Of a stretch of 64,000 bases of DNA, positions 17,446 through 26,800 are shown piece by piece. Origin of the DNA: Heliomicrobium gestii (GTDB lineage Bacteria > Bacillota > Desulfitobacteriia > Heliobacteriales > Heliobacteriaceae). Every line of letters starts with the position of its first letter. Positions within the stretch are counted from its first letter, which is position 1. The notes below the pieces were generated by a model that worked only from the letters and a program-made list of their open reading frames with translations, searched no databases and was not told the DNA's origin. The DNA is taken from assembly GCF_009877435.1 (NCBI RefSeq), contig NZ_WXEX01000012.1:62001-126000 (forward strand), given 5' to 3'. Position numbers and translations under genes: made by a program.

Positions 17446-18963
17446 TTACTCCAATCCGCCGGCCATCAGCACCGTCACCTGGTGGGCGGCGCTGACTGTC
17501 GGCTCGGCGTGGCCGATGCTGTTAAGGGTATAGACATCAAAGTGGCCATCCATACCGTTGCCTTTGATCCGGTCATAGTTGGGGCCGGCGCCGTAGTTGC
17601 CGCTGCGCCAGGATACGTTGGCCAGATAGGGGGCGCTGTCCACGCCGGCGTGAGGCATGCCGGCGACAGAGACAGCAAACTTGCGGCCGTCCACATAGAG
17701 GACGAAGGCCCGGCGGTTCCAGGTAAAGCCGCCGAAGATCTCTTTCATCGCTTGCGTATCGGCAGCAGTCAGCGTTTCCACATCGGCATGGTTGGCCCCC
17801 ATGGTGCGCTGGATCATAAAGCTGCGTCCGGTGTCCAGGTCGACGAGTTTGCCCACCTTGCCGATGCTGAAGACATACTGCCCCTGGCTGAACCAGTCGA
17901 GCACCTCGCCATACTGCGGGCCCAGCACCGGCTGCGGGGCGATAGTGTGAACCGGGATTTTCAATACCTGGCCGACCTTGAGGTTGGACCCATCGCCCAG
18001 GCCGTTGACGGCGCAGAGTTCATCCTTTAGGATCCCGCTTTTCTCAGCGATCGTCCACACCGTATCGCCGCTGACGACGGTGTAGGACTTGTAGGTCAGC
18101 CTATCCCCGGAGGTATCGACAGGGATATTGGCGTCAAAGACATTGGCCGGCGTCGGCGCCGGGGTGATGGTTTGGTTGATACGGAGGACAGAGCGGTACA
18201 CATAGCCGACACCAAAGCCGGACTGCACCTTGTACCAGTCGCCCGTTTTGCCGAGGACAGGGAGCGTCGTGCCCGGCTGGAGGTAGCCGAGTGCGGAGGC
18301 GCTGAAGCTGGGGCTGCTAAAGCAGGTGCCGGAACTGGACATGAAGGCCGTCACGGACACCGCCGGCGAGAGTTGGGGCTGGATCGACAGGTTCTGCCCT
18401 ACATAGAGGGAGTCTGATGTCAATCCGTTCAAGGTCTGAATGGAGGCGATGGTCGTGCCGAACTTTTGGGAAATCCGCCAGAGCGTGTCTCCGCTCATGA
18501 CCGCATAGGTGATCCGGCCGTTGACCGGCTTGTACACCTGCAGCAGATCTCCATTGGCCACGCTAACGAGTCCCAGGGTGTCACAGAGGAAGTCAGCGGG
18601 GATCATGAAGCGGTTGTTGGCCATGACCATGGGCGCCGGCGCGGTGATGTACTTCCCATTGAACGTGACCGTCGGGGAGTTGAGCAAAAAGACGGTTTCA
18701 TCGTCGCCGGTTTTGAGCGTTCCCTGGTTTGTGGCCGCGTCGAAGGAAAAACTGCCGCCCAGGGCAACCGCCAGTTCCTTCGCCGGCACTTGCAGGACGC
18801 CTTGCTGGTTTACAGGGGCCACGTTGATGGTGAGGACCGTGTTATTGATGTAGACCTGTGGAACAGCCGCCTGGACGGGGGACATAAGGCTACCATTGAA
18901 GAGCGCTCCGACCGTGAGTCCGCCGATAAGCAACCATTTACGGATCCCTTGCGTCACTGCCAC
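17446..18963 (-). CDS. Exported protein: CuAO-N-like domain, two LysM, SH3-like, unknown C-terminal domain
   Basis: I choose GTG at 18963 because AAAGGTGG lies nine bases upstream; a TTG at 18972 would touch that site. About 505 residues. A signal peptide ends near PVQAA. Next comes a copper-amine-oxidase-N-like domain (VYINNTVLTINVAPVNQQG... about 30-140), LysM 1 (YAVMSGDTLWRISQKFGTT, about 150-195), an SH3-like region with VLGKTGDWYKVQSGFGVGYV, and LysM 2 (YTVVSGDTVWTIAEKSG, about 290-340). The last 160 residues (FSIGKVGKLVDLDTGRSFMI ... GHFDVYTLNS) form a domain I cannot name. It probably binds peptidoglycan on the cell surface. It may be a cell-wall enzyme. Confidence 0.85.
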   Translation of the reverse strand: MAVTQGIRKWLLIGGLTVGALFNGSLMSPVQAAVPQVYINNTVLTINVAPVNQQGVLQVPAKELAVALGGSFSFDAATNQGTLKTGDDETVFLLNSPTVTFNGKYITAPAPMVMANNRFMIPADFLCDTLGLVSVANGDLLQVYKPVNGRITYAVMSGDTLWRISQKFGTTIASIQTLNGLTSDSLYVGQNLSIQPQLSPAVSVTAFMSSSGTCFSSPSFSASALGYLQPGTTLPVLGKTGDWYKVQSGFGVGYVYRSVLRINQTITPAPTPANVFDANIPVDTSGDRLTYKSYTVVSGDTVWTIAEKSGILKDELCAVNGLGDGSNLKVGQVLKIPVHTIAPQPVLGPQYGEVLDWFSQGQYVFSIGKVGKLVDLDTGRSFMIQRTMGANHADVETLTAADTQAMKEIFGGFTWNRRAFVLYVDGRKFAVSVAGMPHAGVDSAPYLANVSWRSGNYGAGPNYDRIKGNGMDGHFDVYTLNSIGHAEPTVSAAHQVTVLMAGGLE

Positions 18964-19126
18964 GTTGAACAACCACCTTTGCCTTGATTAAATTTTTTCA
19001 GGTAATCCCCGCCAATTCAACTGACATCAGATAACGTGAACGGACACACTGCGAAATCAGAATAACCCTATTTAAATATCACTAATTGATATGTATTTGA
19101 ATAGCATAATCATTCGATGGGAACAT

Positions 19127-19157
19127 AAAAAGAACGGGGGTCTCCCCCCGTTCTTTT
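19127..19157. terminator. Bidirectional intrinsic terminator
   Basis: AAAAGAACGGGGG pairs with CCCCCGTTCTTTT around a short loop. It is downstream of the trpB-like gene (-). A second hairpin with 9-bp arms (19189-19197 with 19210-19218) lies between it and the stop codon but lacks a U-run. Confidence 0.8.
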
Positions 19158-19235
19158 AACACTTTTTTATGGGTCCCTTTTTTCTCTCGCGTCGTAGATT
19201 TGGCCGAACCTACGACGCTTCGATTTGGCGATTTA

Positions 19236-20594
19236 TCACAGTTTCGGCAGGTTGTTCAAGCTTTTTGCCAGCGCCTCTTTTGAGTGGGGCACATCCTTGA
19301 GCCCGCCGGCCAGGTAGGCCTCGTAAGCGCCCAAGTCAAAGATGCCGTGTCCGGAGAGGCAGAAGAGGATCGTGCGAGCCTCGCCGGCCTCTTTGGCCGC
19401 CTTCGCCTCGGCGATGGCGCCGGCAATGGCGTGAGCCGATTCGGGGGCCGGGATGATCCCTTCGCTGCGGGCAAAGGCAAGGGCTGCTTCAAAGATGGCT
19501 GTCTGTCCATAGGCCTGCGCTTCGATCAAGCCGTCATGGTAGAGTTGGCTGACGAGCGGCGAATCGCCGTGGTAGCGAAGGCCGCCAGCGTGGAACCCTG
19601 GCGGCACGAAGTCATGACCGAGGGTGTACATCTTCGTCACCGGCGTCAGCTTGGCCAGATCGCCGAAGTCGTAGGCGAAGACCCCCTTGGTCAGTGTCGG
19701 GCAGGCGTCGGGCTCGACAGCGACGAGGCGCACCGGTTTGCCCTGGGAGCGATCGGCTAGGAAGGGAAAGGCGATGCCGGCAAAGTTGCTGCCGCCGCCA
19801 CAGCAGCCCAGGACCACATCGGGGTATTCGTCGACCATGGCCAGTTGGGCCTTCGCCTCTTGACCGATGACGGTCTGGTGCAGGATGACATGGTTGAGCA
19901 CGCTGCCAAGGGCGTAGTTGGTGTCCTCCCGGGATACGGCGTCCTCGACGGCCTCCGAGATGGCGATACCGAGGCTGCCGGGCGAATCAGGATTCATCTC
20001 CAGAACCTGGCGACCCGAGGAGGTGCGCATGGACGGCGACGGGATGACTTCGGCGCCGTAAACCTCCATGAAGGATTTGCGATAAGGCTTTTGATTATAG
20101 GAGACCTTCACCATATAGACGACACATTCCAGGCCGAAGAAGGTGCAGGCCAGCGACAGGGCGCTCCCCCACTGGCCGGCGCCGGTCTCCGTCGCCAGCC
20201 GCTTGATGCCGGCCGCTTTGTTGTAGTAGGCTTGCGGAAGGGCCGTGTTCAGCTTGTGGCTGCCGGCGGGGCTTGTCCCCTCGTACTTGTAGTAGATCTT
20301 CGCCGGCGTGTCGAGAAGCTTCTCCAGCGCTGTGGCGCGGTAGACCGGCGTGGGCCGCCACTGCTTGTACAGTTCGCGGACCTCGTCGGGGATCTCGATC
20401 CACCGGTCGGCGCTGACCTCCTGTTTGATCAGTTCCATCGGGAAAATCGACGTCAGATCAGCGGGTCCCAGAGGTTGCAGGGTGCCGGGATGAAGGGCCG
20501 GCTCGACGGGGTTCGGCATGTCAGCCTGCACATTGTACCAGGCGGTGGGGATGGATTTCTCGTCCAGCAGGATTTTGCGAATCGGTTCGCTCAC
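19236..20594 (-). CDS. trpB2: TrpB2-type tryptophan synthase beta chain (TIGR01415)
   Basis: A 452-residue PLP enzyme of the TrpB-like family. The PLP lysine is K114 in [20 protein letters not shown]. The phosphate-binding loop is [10 protein letters not shown], and the C-terminal segment is [15 protein letters not shown]. TrpB2 proteins are longer than TrpB1 and often act without TrpA, condensing indole and serine. No other trp gene is nearby, so it is a solo gene, possibly salvaging indole. Confidence 0.93.
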   Translation of the reverse strand: MSEPIRKILLDEKSIPTAWYNVQADMPNPVEPALHPGTLQPLGPADLTSIFPMELIKQEVSADRWIEIPDEVRELYKQWRPTPVYRATALEKLLDTPAKIYYKYEGTSPAGSHKLNTALPQAYYNKAAGIKRLATETGAGQWGSALSLACTFFGLECVVYMVKVSYNQKPYRKSFMEVYGAEVIPSPSMRTSSGRQVLEMNPDSPGSLGIAISEAVEDAVSREDTNYALGSVLNHVILHQTVIGQEAKAQLAMVDEYPDVVLGCCGGGSNFAGIAFPFLADRSQGKPVRLVAVEPDACPTLTKGVFAYDFGDLAKLTPVTKMYTLGHDFVPPGFHAGGLRYHGDSPLVSQLYHDGLIEAQAYGQTAIFEAALAFARSEGIIPAPESAHAIAGAIAEAKAAKEAGEARTILFCLSGHGIFDLGAYEAYLAGGLKDVPHSKEALAKSLNNLPKL

Positions 20595-20784
20595 GCTCGT
20601 CTCTCCTCTCCTCCTGTGAAACAGGGCTTCGGCTCATGGGATGATGTAGAATAACCACGGAATCATTGTACAAAGGGAGCCAATGAGGCGGCAAGCTATT
20701 TTTTCAGAATTAATAGACATATGGTTCAATTGCGTCAATTTAAACGAAATCACCATTCAAAGACGGCCACCCCTTCATAAGTTA

Positions 20785-20819
20785 CGAAAAAGGCGACCTC
20801 ACCGGATGGTAAGATCGCC
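20785..20819 (-). terminator. Intrinsic terminator directly after a small gene
   Basis: On the minus strand GGCGATCTTACC (overlapping the TAG stop) pairs with GGTGAGGTCGCC, with two G-U pairs and a 4-base loop, and runs into TTTTTCG. Its position right at the stop supports the reality of the small gene at 20819-21016. Confidence 0.8.
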
Positions 20820-21016
20820 TACCAGAGTTGATGGCTTCTTCGTCGCAGGATCTCGTTCTGGGAAGATTCGGAGACAGCAATCGCTGTTTCGATCCGCTCT
20901 TCGAGCAGTTCTTGGATATCAGCCGGAATGGTGATGCCGGAGCGTTGCACCCGTTTCATAAACAGCCGCGTATCCCAGGCCGATTGCTCGTAGCTGCGCT
21001 GGATTTCCAGCAGCAA
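20819..21016 (-). CDS. Small hypothetical protein
   Basis: About 65 residues from a TTG at 21016, preceded by GGAGG seven bases upstream. The frame stays open upstream to a stop near 21073, and the upstream residues (FFEERHQAPGLSEAEDLAL) also look protein-like. Either the true start is further up or a one-base change in the T-rich CTTTCTTT stretch has split a longer frame beginning at an ATG after GGAGGTG. The protein is helical, with no known motif. It follows the YcdB-like gene and ends at a terminator. Family not recognised. Confidence 0.5.
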   Translation of the reverse strand: MLLEIQRSYEQSAWDTRLFMKRVQRSGITIPADIQELLEERIETAIAVSESSQNEILRRRSHQLW

Positions 21017-21128
21017 CGCCAGATCCTCCGCTTCACTCAGACCGGGAGCCTGATGACGTTCTTCAAAGAAAGCCCATCACCTCCGGCGTTAGGATGCCCA
21101 AACAGCGGCGCGCTTACATGCCTCACCG

Positions 21129-22799
21129 TTATTTGCAGGGCTCTCCCGTAAAGGCATCAATGGCGACATCTTTCCAGATCGGCTGATAGACCAGCATAGG
21201 CGCCGGCGCCACCTTGTCATAATAGCTGGGCCAGACATAGCGTTTTTGCAGCGTAACCTGTTTGAGGAACTCCCTCTTTGCCTTTTCCGCTGTGACAATC
21301 CCCTTCGCCTGCGGCAATGTCTCTCCCTTTTGGCCGGGCATTACATACTCACATATATTTCCGGTGACAGCGTCCACTGTCACCCTATAGTAGTAATAGT
21401 CGATAGGGATGCCGTCATGCAACTGCGTAAAACAATACTGATAGTCGCCGTTCGGCTGGTGTTCGAGCCGCTGCGTACCGGCCCAGTCCGGACGCGGTGT
21501 TTGGATGGTTCCCGATAGCTGGTACACCCCCCGTTCCGGACTCACCCTCTTGAAGAACTCTATTGCCTTCTGTCTCGCCTGCTCTTCCGGGATTGCCTTG
21601 GTCCTATCTCGATCTCGGTCTTGTTGAAGGCCAAATTGGGTAACTTGACCGGTTTTGGCGAATACGCTGAGATGCACCCGGCGCGACGAGGCGATTTCTT
21701 GATGATTCTTCTTCGCGCTCCAGGTAAAACTCAGCATCTGCTGCTCATCTCTATAACGACTTTGCCCATCGGCGACGAGATCTGACAGGTCTACACCCCA
21801 ACTCTGAAGCAATCGACGGGCATCTTCCTGATTTTTCACCAGCACAGGGTTCCCACTGTTCTCTATGGTGACCTGCTGGTACTGGCGTTCTTCGGTTTCG
21901 TACATACGAACCGGTTCTCCCGTTACCGCGTCGATCGTCATTAAGTAATGCTCGGGAAAGTAGACAAGCTGCCCTTTGTCTGACGCGGGACGGGTCACGT
22001 CCTGCGGAGCGCCTCCTCCTTGCAGGCGATAAACCAATCGCATCGACTGCGCACGGTCATAAATCTCCCGCGCTTTCACAAGAGGGATCGCTTTGGCTCG
22101 GTCGGGAAAAAGGCTGACGTCGGGAAGCGGTTCGCTGTTGTAGCCCCAGATATGCCCTTCTCCGTCGATGGTGATCGCTATCCCTTTGGATTGTACAGGT
22201 ACGCCCCTATACAAAGAGACAAAGGAAACAGCCATTTGTTTCACACCCGTCTGATCACCCATCGTGCTGACCTGTTCGTCCATCCGGTAGTGAGCTTTCC
22301 AACCGTCCATGACATGACTTAGAAATGCTGCCGCCCTTTCTTTCACCATGGTTTGGGATGGTTCCTTCTCGGCCTTCCAGTCAGGATTCAACACCCGAAT
22401 GGACAACAACGAACCGGTTCGCGCATCGAAGATGACTCCGATACCGATTTCATCTCCGGCATCGTTGGCTTGAGCGAGGGAGAGCGACGACCGTTTGCTA
22501 AAGGCGTAGCAGAGGGCCGTTTTTTTCTGCTTTGTCCGAAATTCCGGAGGCAGCGAGACTACTCCTTTATAGGAGAGATGCAAGGCTTTAATCTCGGGGA
22601 TGAATTCTTTAATCTCCTGCAGCGCTCTTTCGGCCGACCGTTCAACTTCCTTCGTAAGGGGATAGTCGGTCAGTTCGGTCGCTTCTTGGTTCTTCTCAGG
22701 CATGTAGACATATTCCATCGCAAAAGCGGCAGGGCTAATGAGGAGGTTGGCCGCCAACAGGAACGTGACAATTTTTAAACCACCTGTAATTCTCACCAC
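21129..22799 (-). CDS. YcdB/YcdC-repeat exported protein
   Basis: A 556-residue protein starting at a GTG after AAGGGAG. It has an N-terminal signal (LKIVTFLLAANLLISPAAFA). At least two copies of a PepSY-like YcdB/YcdC module are recognisable by repeats of the type AVSFVSLYRGVPVQSKGIAITIDGEG-IWGYN and YCFTQLHDGIPIDYYYYRVTVDAVTGNICEY, and by A..TGEP signatures (TIDAVTGEPVRMY, AIDAFTGEPCK). The function of the family is unknown. It is likely anchored or secreted on the cell surface. No S-layer or cell-wall anchor is seen. Confidence 0.82.
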   Translation of the reverse strand: MVRITGGLKIVTFLLAANLLISPAAFAMEYVYMPEKNQEATELTDYPLTKEVERSAERALQEIKEFIPEIKALHLSYKGVVSLPPEFRTKQKKTALCYAFSKRSSLSLAQANDAGDEIGIGVIFDARTGSLLSIRVLNPDWKAEKEPSQTMVKERAAAFLSHVMDGWKAHYRMDEQVSTMGDQTGVKQMAVSFVSLYRGVPVQSKGIAITIDGEGHIWGYNSEPLPDVSLFPDRAKAIPLVKAREIYDRAQSMRLVYRLQGGGAPQDVTRPASDKGQLVYFPEHYLMTIDAVTGEPVRMYETEERQYQQVTIENSGNPVLVKNQEDARRLLQSWGVDLSDLVADGQSRYRDEQQMLSFTWSAKKNHQEIASSRRVHLSVFAKTGQVTQFGLQQDRDRDRTKAIPEEQARQKAIEFFKRVSPERGVYQLSGTIQTPRPDWAGTQRLEHQPNGDYQYCFTQLHDGIPIDYYYYRVTVDAVTGNICEYVMPGQKGETLPQAKGIVTAEKAKREFLKQVTLQKRYVWPSYYDKVAPAPMLVYQPIWKDVAIDAFTGEPCK

Positions 22800-22912
22800 A
22801 TCTACTCCCTTGAATTTAATTCTATATATTTCAATATTTTCATTTCGATAGTTATTCGACAGTTTTTAACTCGATTCCTTCTAAGGCGTTTACCTCTTCG
22901 TTGGCATGTTTC

Positions 22913-22948
22913 ACCTCTTTCTTGTGTTCATAAGCACAAGAAAGAGGT
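22913..22948. promoter_or_regulatory. 14-bp perfect inverted repeat upstream of the oxidoreductase gene
   Basis: ACCTCTTTCTTGTG and its exact complement are separated by 8 bases, 72 bases before the ATG at 23021. No U-run follows on either strand, so it is not a clear terminator. It may be an operator or an mRNA leader hairpin. Confidence 0.5.
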
Positions 22949-23020
22949 ACGATTTGGGTCATACAGGCGAGGTGTGCTGAAACCTATCCTGGGCGATGAC
23001 AAAGACGAGGAGGAAAAACG

Positions 23021-23605
23021 ATGAATCACCTTATTCTCTATGCCCACCCGAACCCCAAAAGCTTCAACGCCGCTATTCTCGACACCACGGTGTCAAAACT
23101 GGAAAGCAAAGGCCATACCGTGGTGGTGCGAGACCTCTACAAAATGAATTTTAATCCCCTGCTGCAGGGTTCTGATTTCGAGTTGTTCCAGTCGGGCAAG
23201 AAACCGGCTGATGTTGAGCAAGAGCATGGTTACATCGGGAGCGCCGACGTCATCACGCTGATCTATCCCATTTGGTGGACCGGAATGCCGGCTATCTTAA
23301 AAGGGTACATTGAGCGGGTTTTCTGCTATGGATTTGCCTACCAGTATAGCGAAGAAGGGTTCCCCGTCGGTCTCCTGACAGGAAAAAAAGGATTTATCAT
23401 AAACACCCAAGGAACGCCTTGTGAATTGTACGACTCGACAGGCATGACCGAGGCGTTGAAAAAAACTTCCGACACGGGCATTCTCGCCTTTTGCGGGCTC
23501 GAGTCGGTCGGTCATCTCTTCTTTGGCGCCGTGCCGACTGTCGACGACTCCGCTCGTCAAGCCATGCTGAAAGAGTTGAAGAGTACACTGACCGAATTAT
23601 TTTAG
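23021..23605 (+). CDS. NAD(P)H-dependent flavodoxin-fold oxidoreductase
   Basis: 194 residues with a strong GAGGAGG ribosome site. It belongs to the Flavodoxin_2 family (quinone reductase NQO1/MdaB/KefF/YwrO-like). Motifs: LILYAHPNPKSFNAAILD (FMN phosphate loop), VVVRDLYKMNFNP, and VITLIYPIWWTGMPAILKGYIERVF (flavin and dimer contacts). It is expected to reduce quinones or similar electrophiles by two electrons, protecting against stress. It is a single gene. Confidence 0.9.
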   Translation: MNHLILYAHPNPKSFNAAILDTTVSKLESKGHTVVVRDLYKMNFNPLLQGSDFELFQSGKKPADVEQEHGYIGSADVITLIYPIWWTGMPAILKGYIERVFCYGFAYQYSEEGFPVGLLTGKKGFIINTQGTPCELYDSTGMTEALKKTSDTGILAFCGLESVGHLFFGAVPTVDDSARQAMLKELKSTLTELF

Positions 23606-23624
23606 TCGAACGAAAACGATGTAG

Positions 23625-23668
23625 AAGACGGCATACCCCTCGCTTTCAGCGATGGGGTATGCCGTCTT
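23625..23668. terminator. Long hairpin between convergent genes
   Basis: AAGACGGCATACCCC pairs with GGGGTATGCCGTCTT, with a further CGCT/AGCG pairing inside. T-runs are short on both strands. It probably terminates both the oxidoreductase and the Nudix genes. Confidence 0.65.
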
Positions 23669-23670
23669 TC

Positions 23671-24582
23671 TTACTGCTCATCGGCGTTCCAATTGGGGTT
23701 GAAACGAAAAAACTGGGCTGGTCGATGTGCCGCATCGGTCTTTTTTTGATTCGTCTCGATCACCATCGGCGCAATCTTCCGGCGTAAGTCAGCTATGCCA
23801 ATTTCCTTGCCTAAAATCAGTTCGTAGACCTGCTGGAGTTCCTCTAAAGTAAACCGTTCGGGCACAAGCTGAAAAGCGACATCTGTCCACTCGATTTTTT
23901 TCTTCAAATGGTCGATGGCGTAGAGGATGACGGCGGCGTGATCAAAGGCGATCCCGTCGCGCTCGATCACTTCTCTCTCAACGCTGACATATCGTCCCTG
24001 TACGGACTTTGTCACCTTCACCAGGGCCGAGACCTGATCGACATCGCTTTCCAGGCTCACCCGTTGAAGGCTCTCCATGACGTATCCCTTGTCCTGTTCT
24101 ACCCTTTTTGCCAGTTCTTCTTTGGTTTTGACGACATACCACCGCGCATCGGAAGCGTCGTCTCCAGCCTCGACGCCGAGGTTCGATGAGTCGACAAGAC
24201 TCACATAGGATGTGCTGATGATGCGTTTGCGCGGATCCCGTTTCGGATCGCCCCAGGTGTAGAGTTGTTCCAGGTATAGGCCTGCTACCTTCGTTTCTTC
24301 CTCCAATTCGCGTCTCGCCGCGTCATCAAGACTCTCCTGTTCCCCGACAAAGCCGCCGGGAAAGGCCACGTGGCCGATATAAGGGTGATCGGCCCGCTTG
24401 ATCATGAGGAGTTTCAGTTCTTTTCCGGGGACTTTTCGTTCATTCTGTTCTGCTTCTGAAGTAACCGTAAAGACCAGCACATCGACGGTGACAGAGGGAT
24501 TCTTATACTGATCGGGATTGTAGCGATCCAAGAACTCCGCTTCTGTCAACCCTGCTTTATTCCGTAGCGGAAAAGGATTCAT
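23671..24582 (-). CDS. Nudix hydrolase with C-terminal winged-helix-like region (NrtR/ADP-ribose type)
   Basis: 303 residues. The Nudix box runs from G77 to V99 (GFVGEQESLDDAARRELEEE), with the metal-binding glutamates intact and only the late Gly replaced by K98, so it may still hydrolyse a nucleoside diphosphate derivative such as ADP-ribose. The C-terminal third (FTLEELQQVYELILGKEIGIADLRRKI) has the look of the winged helix in NrtR-type regulators. Its start codon overlaps the stop of the upstream coiled-coil gene (ATGA), so the two are translationally coupled. It could be an enzyme, a regulator, or both. Confidence 0.82.
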   Translation of the reverse strand: MNPFPLRNKAGLTEAEFLDRYNPDQYKNPSVTVDVLVFTVTSEAEQNERKVPGKELKLLMIKRADHPYIGHVAFPGGFVGEQESLDDAARRELEEETKVAGLYLEQLYTWGDPKRDPRKRIISTSYVSLVDSSNLGVEAGDDASDARWYVVKTKEELAKRVEQDKGYVMESLQRVSLESDVDQVSALVKVTKSVQGRYVSVEREVIERDGIAFDHAAVILYAIDHLKKKIEWTDVAFQLVPERFTLEELQQVYELILGKEIGIADLRRKIAPMVIETNQKKTDAAHRPAQFFRFNPNWNADEQ

Positions 24583-26543
24583 CGCCGCCTCCCCAACCGG
24601 AATCCATGCCGTAAAAACTCGACGGCCTTGCCCAGCAGATCATCGGTCTGTTCCTGCTCGCTCGATTCACCAGGCTGCCCTGTTTGCAACTTACCCGACT
24701 CGTCAACGGGATAGGGCCGTGAGCCGTCACCGGCATCCCCTCTCAGTCTCGCCATCGAAGCATCGGGCAGTCCGGCGACAAAGTCAGATACATCGCGGCG
24801 AGATGGCCGTTCGTCCACATTAGGCTCTCCTCCGCCGCCTGCCATGGGCGACTGCCGCACCTGCCGCAACTCCTGGCGCATGCTCTCCTGTCCCTTTTGC
24901 AGCTCTTCCCGCAGGGCTTCCGAGTGCTCCAACTGGGCCCGGGTGATCTCCAACTCATCACGCAGGGATGTGAGCAGCGCTGGCGAGCAGGAATCGATGA
25001 GGTCGTGAAGCCCTTTGACTTCCCGCTGAAGGCGCTCCAACTCCTCTTTGATGAGCAGATCGTGAATCTCCTCGTAGAGGCGGGCCTTGCCGACAATCAA
25101 CGCTTCCTCCGGCGACCGGGGGCGTCCTTCCGGCGGCGCGTCGAGTTCCTCCCGAAAACCCAGGCGCCCCTTCAACTCGCGGTTCTCCTGCTCGAGCAGG
25201 AAGAGAAACTCCGACAACTGTTCGCGCCGCTCCTCCGAGCGTCCCAGTTCCATCTCTGATGTAGACGCCTTCTGGCGCAGTTCCTCCAGCACCAGCGGTT
25301 CTGTCTCCTCTAGGCGGGCGAGCAGTCGCTTGTTTTCAGCCTCCAGGCGGTCCCGCTCCTCCTCGACGAGCATGCGGCGGAACTCCTCTTTCCGGCGGAC
25401 CTTCTCCACCTCGGCGGCCACATCGGGCGGCGCCTCCGGCACGATGCCGCCGCCCTCCAGCAGGGATGCCTTGCGTTGCAGGTCGTCTCTTTCTTTTTCC
25501 AGGTCAAACAACTGGTTGAGGGCAACCCGCCGGCGCTCTTCAGAGCGCTTCAGTTCCCCCTCGATCTGGTCGAGGCGCTGTTCCAATTCTTCGACGCGCT
25601 GCGGACTGGCAGCGGCCAGCTGCGCCGTCAAGTCGCTGTTTTCCCTGCGCAAGCGGCTCAACTCGGAGGCGAAACGGGAACGATCCTTCTGGGTCTGATC
25701 CAGGACGGCCTCTTTCAGCCGCGTCGTCTCACGGGGTCCCTTCCAGATGGACCAGCAGCGGCTGACGATGCGCTGCACGGCCAGATGCGGGTTGTCCAGC
25801 CACTCGTCGACCCGCCAATAGCCGAAGGGCTTCACCTTGCAGTCGGGCTGGACGAGAATGGTGTACAGGCCGTTCTGAGCGAGCGCCCGCAGGACGGCCT
25901 GGTCGTCAAAGAGCAGAAAGTCATCGGCCTCCTGCTGGACGAGCAAAAGGAACTGTCCGCCGGCGCGAGCGGCCTTTGTAATGGCTGAGGCCACCTCATC
26001 GGCCTTGTTCATGTCAGCCGTATGCAACCGCAGTTGGAAACGGCGACCTTGCTGCAGTTGGTGGCGGAGTCCCAGCAGGGCCGCATCTTTTTCGCCGATC
26101 ACCATGTGAACCCGCACCGACCCGCGCGCCGCGTCAACGGGCCACTCTCGCCGGGGCCGGCGCCCCAGCAGCCCTTCAGCTGCCATGCCTTTCGCCCGCA
26201 AGCGCCGCGGCATATCTCCGGCGGCGATCGGTTCAAGGTTTTTCACCTGCAGCCATTCGAGCCGCTTCCCTCGCTTGCTCGAAGGCCAGACGACGGGATG
26301 GCCCACGGCGGTGACGACCATGCCCGGCCGGAGGCGCGACGCCAGGTTCTCCGGCACCATCCAATACATGGTGCGGCCTTCCTCGTCCAGAACCGACCAG
26401 AGGCATGCCTGGCCGATGGGCATCCGTTCGGTCAGCAACTCGGCTTTGACCCGAAACTCCAGTCCGGCCAGGGCTTCTTTGGCTTCTTTCCCCAAGGTAT
26501 GATTCAAGCCGTCAAAAAAGGCGCGGGCCGTAAAACGCTTCAC
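24579..26543 (-). CDS. Exonuclease VII large-subunit-like pseudo-nuclease with long coiled coil
   Basis: 654 residues. Residues 25-105 look like the N-terminal OB fold of XseA. Residues 110-255 can be aligned to the XseA catalytic domain: LRAKGMAAEGLLGRRPRREWP (family: L.AEGLF...K..LP), VIGEKDAALLG (TS..GAAI.D), LVQQEADDFLLFDDQAV (RGGGS.EDLW.FNDE), VQPDCK (GHE.D) and VDEWLDNPHLAVQRI (AD.RA.TP.AAA). All four residues I recall as catalytic in E. coli XseA (Asp155, Arg205, His238, Asp241) appear replaced, here by Gly158, Leu201, Pro233 and Lys236. From 275 to about 560 there is a heptad-rich coiled coil, in two or three blocks, then a disordered acidic tail. No xseB is present. It is coupled to the Nudix gene. 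The alignment is by eye and the function is unknown. Confidence 0.7.
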   Translation of the reverse strand: MKRFTARAFFDGLNHTLGKEAKEALAGLEFRVKAELLTERMPIGQACLWSVLDEEGRTMYWMVPENLASRLRPGMVVTAVGHPVVWPSSKRGKRLEWLQVKNLEPIAAGDMPRRLRAKGMAAEGLLGRRPRREWPVDAARGSVRVHMVIGEKDAALLGLRHQLQQGRRFQLRLHTADMNKADEVASAITKAARAGGQFLLLVQQEADDFLLFDDQAVLRALAQNGLYTILVQPDCKVKPFGYWRVDEWLDNPHLAVQRIVSRCWSIWKGPRETTRLKEAVLDQTQKDRSRFASELSRLRRENSDLTAQLAAASPQRVEELEQRLDQIEGELKRSEERRRVALNQLFDLEKERDDLQRKASLLEGGGIVPEAPPDVAAEVEKVRRKEEFRRMLVEEERDRLEAENKRLLARLEETEPLVLEELRQKASTSEMELGRSEERREQLSEFLFLLEQENRELKGRLGFREELDAPPEGRPRSPEEALIVGKARLYEEIHDLLIKEELERLQREVKGLHDLIDSCSPALLTSLRDELEITRAQLEHSEALREELQKGQESMRQELRQVRQSPMAGGGGEPNVDERPSRRDVSDFVAGLPDASMARLRGDAGDGSRPYPVDESGKLQTGQPGESSEQEQTDDLLGKAVEFLRHGFRLGRRR

Positions 26544-26702
26544 CTGTTTTCGCTCACCTTTCTGCCGGTTTCCCTGATCAAGGCGCTATGTCTGCTGTTG
26601 CGCCTCGCGGTTTTACTCGGGCTTTCCCTGCGATCTTTCGCTCCTTCAGCCCCATCTGCTTCCTTGTCTTTTCCACATGGGGCCGGGCTTTCCCTGCCGG
26701 AT

Positions 26703-26729
26703 AAAAAAACCACCTCTGTTTAGAGGCGG
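26703..26729 (-). terminator. Terminator after the HD-GYP gene
   Basis: On the minus strand CCGCCTCT pairs with AGAGGTGG around AAAC and is followed by TTTTTTTA. It separates HD-GYP from the ExoVII-like gene downstream. Confidence 0.85.
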
Positions 26730-26800
26730 CTTGGCGCGCTCCTTCCTGCCACCAAAAAGGAAAGAGCGACACTGATGGCGGATCGGCGATCGGCTCATTT

